From Brevundimonas sp. (lineage in GTDB: Bacteria; Pseudomonadota; Alphaproteobacteria; Caulobacterales; Caulobacteraceae), in the NCBI RefSeq assembly GCF_016463485.1, contig NZ_JAEMRD010000017.1, forward strand, positions 1-39,168: a DNA stretch of 39,168 nucleotides, read 5' to 3'. Shown here in pieces: positions 16,225 through 25,271 of the stretch. Both the position numbers and the translations under genes were made by a program. The notes under the pieces are model-generated. The model did no database searches. It was not told where the DNA came from and was given only the letters and a program-made list of their open reading frames with translations. How positions within the stretch are numbered: position 1 is the stretch's first letter; every line of letters starts with the position of its first letter.

Positions 16225-18813
16225 ATGAAATCCCGCCACCGGCCGCCGCTGAATCTGTCCGACCCCGAACCCACGGCGGTCGAGCCGACGCATGCGGCCG
16301 AGGCGTTTGACCTCGATCTGCCTGTTGCAGATGAAGCGGTGTCACCCGAGCCGATCCCCGATCCTTCCCCACCGCCGCCCCTGTCGGAGCGTCGTCGCCG
16401 ACGCCTGCTGGAGGAACAACGCCAGGCCGATTTGCGCGCCGCCCGGTCCGAACCCGACCTGCCGCCCGCCCCGCCGATCGAAGACCTGGCCCCCTATCCC
16501 GACCTGTCTCCGGCCGTGACGCCCCAGTTCGCCGAGAGCGCCGATGCGCCGCCGGCCGCCTTCGCGGAGGCCCCGCCACCGACCGCGCCGGCACCGTCCA
16601 CGACGCGTGTCGCCCTGGAACCTGTCGTGGGAGGCCGCCATGCCTATCTGATGGCCGGTCTGGCTTCGGCCCTGTGGGTCGGAGGGGTCGCGTCCTGGGC
16701 CGCCTATGAGTTCGGGTCGGGGGCCGCCGCGCTCGATCCTCTGCGCGTCGCCCTCTATGTGATGATCGCCCTTTTGCCTGCTGGCCTCGCCCTGATGCTG
16801 GCCCAGTCGGTACGTCAGGGCGCGGGCCTGGCCGCCGAGACGCGCCGTGCCCGCAGCCTGGCCGAGGCCCTGGTCGCGCCGACGGCGCTCGCCGCGCAAC
16901 AGACCGGGCAGGTCCTGCTGACCCTGCGCAACGACATCGATCAGGCAGCGCTGGCCGCCGAACGCGCCCGCAATGACCTGAGCCTGCTGCGCGAAGTCCT
17001 GGTCCAGGAGACCGGCCGGCTGAACGAGGCCGCCGAGGCCGCCGGTCGCACCGCGCGTCGCCTGTCCGAGACCCTGGGTCGTGAAAGGGACCAGATGCAG
17101 ACGCTGGGCCTGCACCTCGACACCCAGTCGGCCGGGGTGATCGACGCGGTCGAGCGCCAATCCCGCATGGTCGTCGATGCATCGGATCTGGCCCAGACCC
17201 AGTTGCGCGAGGCCGAGACCGCCCTCGCCGCCCGCGCCGCCGATCTTGCCGCCGCCGCCGTCGAGGCCCAGGACGCCGCCCGGCTGGCCGCCGACGACCT
17301 GGCCCGCCAGACCCTGCGGCTCGAGAACGCCGGCACCGGCGTTTCCGAACAGATCCAGTCGGTGGAAGAGGGCCTCAGCCAGCAGCGCGCGGCCTTGGTC
17401 ACCGCCGCCTATGCCCTGCGTACCGATCAGGAAGACTTCTCCGCCCAGGTCGAAAGCCAGCGCGCCCAGCTGACCGAGCAGATCGATGCGGCCCGTGCCG
17501 TGACCGGCGAACTGGGCGATACCTCGGCCCGGTCCGCCGACGCCCTCAAGGATCTGGTCGAAGCGGCGACGGACCAGTTCCGCGCCCTGGTCGACATGTC
17601 CCAGCGCGAGGCCGACGGCTTCGACGCCGCCACCAAGGTTTCACTGGACCGCTTCGAGGCCCTGGCGGCCGAGGCACGCGAGACCCTGATGGAGGAGACC
17701 CGACGCGCACTGGATGCCCTCAAGGCCACCGCCGAGGACAGCCGCGCCGCCGCCGCCGACGCCGCCGCCCAGGCCCAGCTGCGCGCCGACCGCCTCGGCG
17801 AGGCGCTGTTCGACGCCGCCCAGAAGGCGGATCAGGCGGCGGATTCGCGCATCGAGGGCGCGCGCCGCATCGTCGGCGAGACCGCTGGCCTGGTCGACGA
17901 GGCCGGTCAACGCGCCATCCAGAAGCTGGATCAGACCATGGACCGGATGATCGCGGCCCTGGGCCAGGTCGACGCCGCCATCTCGGATCTCGACGAACGC
18001 TCGGCCCGACTGCCGGAAGAAGCCCGCGCCCGCGCCGAGGCTGTGCGCGCGACGGTCGAGGACGGTCTGGCCGCCCTGGCCGCCGCCTCGCGCAAGGCCG
18101 CCGAGGATACCGAGGCGCTGGACGTCGGCTTCCAGGAACGGGTGCGCCGCAACTACGACATGCTGACCGAGGCCGTCCGACTGATGGGCGTCGTCTCCGG
18201 CGAGACACCCGCGTCACGCCGCGCTGCGTCGCCGCCGGCCCTGACCTCGGACGAGCCGCGTCAACGGCCGGGCCGGGCGGACGAGGATCGCGGCTTCGGC
18301 CTGCGGGGGCGTCTGCGCCTCGAACCGACGGACGATCAGACGCGCCGCGCTGCGCCGACGACGCCTCCCGACCGGCTGGATTGGAGCGACCTGGTCAGTG
18401 GGGGAGCCGAGCCCGAAGTCCCGCTGGATCTGGACCAGCCCGTCATGCCGTCCGACGCCGACTCCATGGCCGACCGGATCACCGCCGCCATCCGTCGCAT
18501 GGGGGTCGATCCCAATGCCCTGCTGCCCCGCTCTCGCGTCGAGGAAGCTGCGGTCGCCTTCGCCGAGCGCGATCCTGACCGGGCGCGCCAGATCGTCCGC
18601 CGCGTGGCCCCTGCGGCCGTGCGCAGCGTCTCGCGCCGGGTGATGAGCGATCCCGAACTGCGCTCCGACGCCGAACGCTATGTCCGCGCCTTTTCCCAGA
18701 AGTTGTCGGGTGCCGCGCGGACGGGGGATGCCTCCGGAGTGCTGGGGGCATTGGCGACGGACGCCGGTCGGGCCTTCATGCTTCTGGACGCGGCGGTCGG
18801 CGACCTCGCCTGA
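16225..18813 (+). CDS. tipN: TipN-like polarity factor (membrane-anchored long coiled coil)
   Basis: This 862-residue protein has the TipN layout: a Pro/acidic cytoplasmic N-terminus (1-135), two membrane helices (about 141-161 and 174-194), and an Ala/Glu/Arg-rich coiled coil from about 200 to 660. A low-complexity linker follows, then a conserved C-terminal block (about 745-862, DRITAAIRRMGVDPNALLPR and following). Caulobacter TipN is about the same size with the same order. It marks the new pole, positions the flagellum and influences ParA-driven chromosome segregation and FtsZ. The ATG at 16225 (MKSRHRPPLNL) is preferred; a GTG at 16204 would add seven residues. Identification rests on architecture and recall, not on an alignment. 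It also places the window in Caulobacterales. Confidence 0.72.
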   Translation: MKSRHRPPLNLSDPEPTAVEPTHAAEAFDLDLPVADEAVSPEPIPDPSPPPPLSERRRRRLLEEQRQADLRAARSEPDLPPAPPIEDLAPYPDLSPAVTPQFAESADAPPAAFAEAPPPTAPAPSTTRVALEPVVGGRHAYLMAGLASALWVGGVASWAAYEFGSGAAALDPLRVALYVMIALLPAGLALMLAQSVRQGAGLAAETRRARSLAEALVAPTALAAQQTGQVLLTLRNDIDQAALAAERARNDLSLLREVLVQETGRLNEAAEAAGRTARRLSETLGRERDQMQTLGLHLDTQSAGVIDAVERQSRMVVDASDLAQTQLREAETALAARAADLAAAAVEAQDAARLAADDLARQTLRLENAGTGVSEQIQSVEEGLSQQRAALVTAAYALRTDQEDFSAQVESQRAQLTEQIDAARAVTGELGDTSARSADALKDLVEAATDQFRALVDMSQREADGFDAATKVSLDRFEALAAEARETLMEETRRALDALKATAEDSRAAAADAAAQAQLRADRLGEALFDAAQKADQAADSRIEGARRIVGETAGLVDEAGQRAIQKLDQTMDRMIAALGQVDAAISDLDERSARLPEEARARAEAVRATVEDGLAALAAASRKAAEDTEALDVGFQERVRRNYDMLTEAVRLMGVVSGETPASRRAASPPALTSDEPRQRPGRADEDRGFGLRGRLRLEPTDDQTRRAAPTTPPDRLDWSDLVSGGAEPEVPLDLDQPVMPSDADSMADRITAAIRRMGVDPNALLPRSRVEEAAVAFAERDPDRARQIVRRVAPAAVRSVSRRVMSDPELRSDAERYVRAFSQKLSGAARTGDASGVLGALATDAGRAFMLLDAAVGDLA

Positions 18814-18947
18814 GGGTTTCACCGGCCCGATGGAGTTGTTCAGCGGCCGCTGGATTTCGCCGTTCGGATGCGGGGGGTTGACGTCAGTGTCCGATTGCGG
18901 ACACCTGTTGGTCCGCGTCACATCTCTGTCACGAACCGCGCAGGTCC

Positions 18948-19550
18948 ATGTCCCTCAACACGCCTATCAGGACGGATCGCCGCCCGACGCTGGCCGTGTG
19001 CGCCTATGACCCCGACGATGCCGACTGGGACGAGGGCGGTCAAAGCGAGGCGAGCGGATTCGGTGCCGGGGGTGTGCGTTCCCTCTTGGTCGAACCCGAT
19101 GCCCCGGACAGGCTTGTCGAGACCCTGAGGGAACGGCTGCTCGCGGGTGACTGTCGCGGCCTGCTGCTGGTGGGACGTGGTGCGCAGACCGATCGGTTCC
19201 GGATCCAGATGCGCGCCTCGAACCGGAGCCTGGAGGGGGCCGGAAAACTGCCCGGCACCGGGCCTTCAATCGCCAGGACCACGGCCCCAGTCGCCGACAT
19301 GGTGCGCGAATTGAAGGACGCCGGTCTTGTGGCCGAAGCGTTCTCGGACAGCGAGCATGATGTCGGCAGCTATCTGCTCTACGCCCTCCTGACCGGCATG
19401 CCTGACGACATGCCGACACCGGCGATCGGCCTGTTGAGGGCCCCGGTCAACGCGTCGCGGCGCGACATGGCGCGCGGGGTCAGGATCGCCGCCAATGCCA
19501 TGGCCCAGGGTTTCTCGCCGATACGCCGGTCGGGACTGGAGGCAGGCTAA
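18948..19550 (+). CDS. Degenerate pyroglutamyl-peptidase (C15)-like protein
   Basis: The 200-residue protein downstream of tipN resembles family C15 by pattern. It has a GLLLVGRGAQTDRFRIQMRASN segment, where Pcp has GRxxxxxERVAIN. TTAPVADMVRELKDAGLVAEAF follows, and then SEHDVGSYLLYALL, where Pcp has DAGxYLCN. In the last motif the catalytic Cys position is Leu, and the Glu and His of the triad are not evident, so peptidase activity is unlikely. The start at 18948 has AGG a few bases upstream. The region 18814-18947 contains a perfect hairpin (7-bp stem, 18887-18904). The stop overlaps the stop of the convergent YPDG gene by four bases. The function is unknown; a fold relationship to C15 is an inference. 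Confidence 0.6.
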   Translation: MSLNTPIRTDRRPTLAVCAYDPDDADWDEGGQSEASGFGAGGVRSLLVEPDAPDRLVETLRERLLAGDCRGLLLVGRGAQTDRFRIQMRASNRSLEGAGKLPGTGPSIARTTAPVADMVRELKDAGLVAEAFSDSEHDVGSYLLYALLTGMPDDMPTPAIGLLRAPVNASRRDMARGVRIAANAMAQGFSPIRRSGLEAG

Positions 19551-19900
19551 CGTCCGGCGACCAGGGTCACGCGAATCTGTTCACCCGTCACCGCGCGAGC
19601 CGCCCAACTAGTCCCGACACCCCCGCTGACGATCGGCGTACAATAGGCACCCGGCAGGGGGATCGGCCGCCTCTGGCTGAAGCAGACTTGACCGTCACGG
19701 ATCCGCCAGGTCCCGCTCGATCGACCGCCGCGCCGCCCCCGTCCCTCGTAGCGTCCACCAGGCTGAAGCCAGGTCCGGGCCGTACGCCCGTCAGGATAGG
19801 TCGAGATCAGGGTGTTGCCGAAGGCGGGTGCGAGCTCGACGGCCGTCGGCACCGGTGCCTGGCTGACCAGGGCTGCCGCAAAAAACGCAATGGAAAGCAT
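19547..19900 (-). CDS. Small secreted 'YPDG' protein, copy 1 (117 aa)
   Basis: A signal peptide (MLSIAFFAAALVSQAPVPTA) precedes a mature domain of about 95 residues with the pattern AFxNTxIS-YPDG, a Trp about six residues on, GxY, TWR, VC, a second Cys before P(I/L), Trp and a final GR. The gene at 37568-37930 encodes a paralog with the same pattern. The two cysteines probably pair in the periplasm. I know no function. An upstream in-frame ATG at 19927 would add nine polar residues and spoil the signal, so 19900 is chosen. The gene is followed closely on the other strand by the C15-like gene and preceded by the ABC exporter gene, 62 bases away in the same direction. Confidence 0.68.
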   Translation of the reverse strand: MLSIAFFAAALVSQAPVPTAVELAPAFGNTLISTYPDGRTARTWLQPGGRYEGRGRRGGRSSGTWRIRDGQVCFSQRRPIPLPGAYCTPIVSGGVGTSWAARAVTGEQIRVTLVAGR

Positions 19901-19962
19901 ACTGTTATCCTGGTCGAGATCAGACACTCGCTCTGATCACGGAGGATATCAAGCGGTTGCCT

Positions 19963-21822
<1,860 letters not shown>

Positions 21823-21871
21823 GGGCCGCCTCTTGCCCCGGAACGCCCCCCGGTGTAAACGCCGCCCTCTT

Positions 21872-21896
21872 CCCGCCGGAGCCTTCGGCGGGTTTT
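21872..21896 (+). terminator. Terminator-like hairpin in the rpmE leader (possible attenuator)
   Basis: CCCGCCG (21872-21878) pairs with CGGCGGG (21886-21892) around a seven-base loop, followed by TTTT (21893-21896), CTCA and a second TTTT. This is a plus-strand intrinsic terminator shape, yet the only gene upstream is on the minus strand. A weak promoter (TTGCCC near 21833, TGTAAA at 21853-21858) would place the hairpin at the very start of the rpmE transcript. Attenuation or autoregulation of rpmE is inference. Confidence 0.55.
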
Positions 21897-21953
21897 CTCA
21901 TTTTCGCGCAAGGACGGTCGGCATCGTCACCGCGCAGAGACCGGACGACGACC

Positions 21954-22178
21954 ATGAAAGCGGACACGCACCCCGACTACCACTTCATCACCGTTACCCT
22001 GACGGACGGCTCGACGTATCAAACGCGTTCGACCTACGGCAAGGCGGGCGACACGCTGAACCTGGACATCGATCCCTCGACCCACCCGGCTTGGACCGGC
22101 GGCAACCAGCAGATGCTGGACCGCGGTGGCCGCGTCTCGCGCTTCAACAACAAGTTCGGCGGCTTCATCAAGAAGTAG
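21954..22178 (+). CDS. rpmE: Ribosomal protein L31 (zinc-free type)
   Basis: The 74-residue protein is part of the large ribosomal subunit and helps bridge to the small subunit. It starts with the L31 motif [19 protein letters not shown] and ends with the conserved [12 protein letters not shown]. No cysteines are present, so this is the C-minus, zinc-independent form usual in alphaproteobacteria. The ATG at 21954 is preceded by GGACGACG, a modest ribosome binding site. A terminator-like hairpin precedes the gene and a strong intrinsic terminator follows it, so it appears to be transcribed alone. Confidence 0.95.
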   Translation: MKADTHPDYHFITVTLTDGSTYQTRSTYGKAGDTLNLDIDPSTHPAWTGGNQQMLDRGGRVSRFNNKFGGFIKK

Positions 22179-22218
22179 GGCCGTCCCGACACGCAAGTGT
22201 CACCGCGACATCACGAAA

Positions 22219-22250
22219 GGCGCCGGTCTCGCGACCGGCGCTTTTTGTTT
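22219..22250 (+). terminator. Intrinsic terminator of rpmE
   Basis: CGCCGGTC (22221-22228) and GACCGGCG (22233-22240) form a perfect stem with loop TCGC, extended by two pairs, followed by CTTTTTGTTT. It lies about 40 bases after the rpmE stop. Confidence 0.9.
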
Positions 22251-22339
22251 GCGCGCGATCCCTCTAACATGGCGCCGTCAGGCGCAAGGCGGGATGAGTC
22301 CGTTCGAGACCGCCGACGAATGGGTTTGAGCAGGCGACG

Positions 22340-23932
22340 ATGAATCGACGGCAATTGGGTTTCGGGATCGCGACCAGCGCGATGGTCGCAGGCGCGGCCA
22401 ACAGCGCGCACGCATCCCAGTTCGGCCGGCGCCGTGCGGCGACGCCGACACCGGCCCCCCAGGCCGTCGTGGTCGGGAACAAGGACGCCTACACGGCGCA
22501 GATCTCGCGCCTGCCGGCCGCCCAGCAGAACGACGTCCGGGTCTTCTATGACCTCCAGGGCTGGAAGTCCGTCTGGACACCGCAGCAGGTCCAGGCCCTG
22601 CAACGTGCCTCTCGCGGGGCCGAGAAGAACGGCCTGTCGGCGTCCGACTATTTCGACTTCGTCGGCCTGGCCGCCGATCCCGACAGCGCGGACGTCCGCA
22701 CGACGGCCGCCGCCATGGCCTATGCCCGCACCCTGTCCAACGGCCGCGTCTCGCCCGAGACGGTCGAGGATCTGTGGGAGATGGAAAAGAACGTCGTCGA
22801 CCTGCCCACCGGCCTGTCGAACGCCCTGTCCCAGAACCAGCTACCCCAGTGGTACGACGGCCTGTCACCCCAGGACATCGGCTATACCAATCTGTCGGCG
22901 GGCTATCTGCGCTATCGCCGCCTGAGCCGGAACGGCGGCTGGCCCGCTTTCCGTCCGGGGCCGGGCATCGAGCCGGGCCAGAGCGACAACCGCATCCCCG
23001 CCCTGATCGACCGGATGGTGGCCGAGGGCGACCTGAACGCCGCCGACGGCGCACGCCTGAAGGCCGAGGGCCTGGTCTATGGGGCGGAGCTTCAGACCGC
23101 AGTTCGCGGCTTCCAGTCGCGCCACGGCCTGCTGGCTGACGCCCGCATCGGCACGGGGACGCAGCGGTCGCTGTCGGCTTCCGCCGACGATCGTGCCCGC
23201 CAGATCGCGCTGAACCTGGAACGCCGTCGCTGGCTGAAGCGCACCCCGAGCCCGGAGCGGATCGAGGTCAACACCGCCGCCGCCATCATGGTCTACTGGA
23301 AGGACGGTCGGCCCGTTCACTCCAACCGCGTCGTCTGCGGTAGCCCTGAGAACCAGACGCCCAGCCTTGAGAAGCCGTTCGCCTCGGTCGTCGCCAATCC
23401 GCCCTGGTATGTGCCGGCCGGGATCGCGCGTCGCGAAATCCTTCCCAACGGCCCCGGCTATCTGGCCGCGCGGAACATGTACATCCAGAACGGCCAGGTC
23501 ATTCAGCGCGCCGGCCCAACGGCGGCACTGGGTTATGTGAAGTTCGAGTTGCGCGACAGCTATGCGATCTTCCTTCACGACACCCCGTCGAAGGAGGCGT
23601 TCAACCTCGCCACCCGCCAGCGGTCGCACGGCTGCGTTCGGGTGCAGGGTGCCATCGACTTCGCCCGGCTGCTGCTTTCGCCGGATCCGACCCTGTTGAA
23701 CCAGTTCAACGCGGCGCTCGACAACCGCAACACCCAGCGGATCCAGACGGGCCGCGAGATCACGGTGCGCCTGCTCTACTGGACCGCCTTCGTCGACGGC
23801 CAGCAGCGCGTCGCGTTCCGCGAGGACGTGTACAAGCGCGATCAGAAGCTGGCCGAGGCCCTGGGCATTGCCGTCACCCTGCCGGTGCCGGTCGATGACG
23901 GCGCGGCCGTGGCCCAGGATATCGGGCCGTAG
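22340..23932 (+). CDS. L,D-transpeptidase family protein (YcbB/LdtD-like)
   Basis: The 530-residue periplasmic enzyme has a signal-like N-terminus with adjacent arginines (MNRRQLGFGIATSAMVAGAA). A helical scaffold region follows. Around residues 225-285 is a peptidoglycan-binding segment (AEGLVYGAELQTAVRGFQSRHGLLADARIGTGT). The YkuD catalytic domain (about 300-475) has the active-site motif SHGCVRV with H430 and C432. This size and order match YcbB/LdtD enzymes, which make 3-3 (DAP-DAP) cross-links in peptidoglycan. The VPAGIARREILP and YAIFLHDTP motifs support this subfamily. The ATG at 22340 follows a GCAGGCGACG stretch. It converges on prfB. Confidence 0.93.
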   Translation: MNRRQLGFGIATSAMVAGAANSAHASQFGRRRAATPTPAPQAVVVGNKDAYTAQISRLPAAQQNDVRVFYDLQGWKSVWTPQQVQALQRASRGAEKNGLSASDYFDFVGLAADPDSADVRTTAAAMAYARTLSNGRVSPETVEDLWEMEKNVVDLPTGLSNALSQNQLPQWYDGLSPQDIGYTNLSAGYLRYRRLSRNGGWPAFRPGPGIEPGQSDNRIPALIDRMVAEGDLNAADGARLKAEGLVYGAELQTAVRGFQSRHGLLADARIGTGTQRSLSASADDRARQIALNLERRRWLKRTPSPERIEVNTAAAIMVYWKDGRPVHSNRVVCGSPENQTPSLEKPFASVVANPPWYVPAGIARREILPNGPGYLAARNMYIQNGQVIQRAGPTAALGYVKFELRDSYAIFLHDTPSKEAFNLATRQRSHGCVRVQGAIDFARLLLSPDPTLLNQFNAALDNRNTQRIQTGREITVRLLYWTAFVDGQQRVAFREDVYKRDQKLAEALGIAVTLPVPVDDGAAVAQDIGP

Positions 23933-23940
23933 GTCACAAC

Positions 23941-23962
23941 CCCTCCCCGGTGACGGGGAGGG
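23941..23962. terminator. Hairpin between convergent genes (L,D-transpeptidase and prfB)
   Basis: CCCTCCCCG (23941-23949) pairs with CGGGGAGGG (23954-23962) around the loop GTGA, placed in the 37 bases between the two convergent stops. It has no U tract but could end transcripts from both sides. The core resembles the C/G-rich intergenic repeats at 29111 and 34323. Confidence 0.6.
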
Positions 23963-23969
23963 CCGTCGA

Positions 23970-25092
23970 CTATTCCACCGTGCTGCCGCGCGTCTCGCCG
24001 ACCCGCTGGGCCAGGGCCGCGCCCATGAAGGCGTCCAGATCGCCGTCCAGCACCCCCTGCGTATCCGACGTCTCGACCTCGGTGCGCAGGTCCTTGACCA
24101 TCTGATAGGGCTGCAGGACGTAGCTGCGGATCTGGTGGCCCCAGCCGATGTCGGTCTTGGCGTCGGCCATGGCCTGGGCCGCGGCCTCGCGCCGTTGAAG
24201 CTCAAGCTCGTACAGACGCCCGCGCAGCATCTTCCACGCCTGTTCGCGGTTCTGGTGCTGGGACCGGCCGGCCTGGCAGGCGACGACGGTGTTGGTCGGG
24301 ATGTGCGTCAGACGCACGGCCGAATCCGTCTTGTTGATGTGCTGACCGCCTGAACCCGAAGCGCGATAGGTGTCGGTGCGGACGTCGGACGGGTTGATGT
24401 CGATCTCGATCGTGTCGTCCACGACCGGCGAGACCCCGACCGAGGCGAACGAGGTGTGGCGCTTGGCCGCCGCATCATAGGGGCTGATCCGCACCAGCCG
24501 GTGGACGCCCGATTCGGACTTCAGCCAGCCATAGGCGTTCGGCCCCGTGACGAGGATGGTCGCCGACTTGATCCCGGCCTGGTCGCCGTCTTCCGACGCC
24601 TCCAGCTCGACCTCATAGCCGTGGGCCTTGGCCCAGCGCGAATACATCCGCAGCAGCATCCCGGCCCAGTCGCAGCTCTCGGTGCCGCCGGCGCCGGAGT
24701 TGACCTCCAGATAGGCGTCGTTGCCGTCGGCCTCACCGGACAGCAGGGCCTCCAGTTCGGCGCGGGCGGCGCGATCCTTGATCGCCTTGAGCTGGGCGCG
24801 CGCCTCTTCCAGCGTCGCCTCGTCGGCCTCTTCGTCGGCCATGTCGGCCAGCATGACGCCGTCCTCGAGCTCTGACTCCATGGCCTTGACGGTGTTGATC
24901 TGGGCCTCGAGGCGGGCGCGGTCGCGACTGACGGCCTGGGCCTCGTCGGGCCGGTCCCACAGCGTCGGGTCCTCGACCCGCGCGTTCAGCTCATCGAGCT
25001 TTCTTAGAGCGACATCCCAGTCAAAGACGCCTCCTGAGCAGAGCGACGCTCTGCTCGATGTCGGCCTTCATGGCCTCGACATCCGGTCTCAT
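23970..25092 (-). CDS. prfB: Peptide chain release factor RF2, with programmed +1 frameshift
   Basis: RF2 releases peptides at UGA and UAA codons. The gene is in two frames. Codons 1-23 run from ATG (25092-25090) to CTT (25026-25024) and meet an in-frame UGA at 25023-25021. A +1 slip continues as GAC TGG GAT to the TAG at 23970. The product is 373 residues, the normal RF2 length. The catalytic GGQ is in [18 protein letters not shown]. The codon-recognition tripeptide reads SPY (RISPYD) where E. coli has SPF; I believe this is usual for the lineage but cannot check. Low RF2 favours the slip and so raises RF2 synthesis. Reading only the downstream ATG at 24881 would lose about 70 residues. Confidence 0.96.
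25021..25035 (-). promoter_or_regulatory. Programmed +1 frameshift site of prfB
   Basis: On the minus strand AGGAGG (25035-25030) stands three bases before the slip codon CTT, followed by TGA and C. This is the classical RF2 recoding signal: an internal Shine-Dalgarno sequence, a slippery CUU and a poorly terminated UGA-C. The frame after the UGA continues without interruption to the end of RF2 only if one base is skipped here. Confidence 0.95.
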
Positions 25093-25271
25093 CGCAAACT
25101 CCTGCGAGGTGGATTGGACGGGCGGAACGCCGCGTCGGATCGGTGGACATAGAGTGCGACGGGCCAAAGGGGAAGCGGAACCCGCCCTCGGCGGCAACGC
25201 TTGAGGACAAGGCCTGCGAACCGGTCTATGCCGGTGGTCGCCAAACCACCGCCGGGACCGATCACTCAGAC

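Noticed and set aside
18887-18904. GTGTCCG-ATTG-CGGACAC dyad and a related CGGACA-G-TGTCCG dyad at 8297-8309 as shared operators
   Set aside because: The two have opposite half-site order and different spacing, and one is inside a coding frame; more likely unrelated hairpins.
23970-24881. prfB as a truncated gene starting at 24881
   Set aside because: The upstream sequence is coding in the same frame as far as a classical recoding site, which restores full RF2 length.
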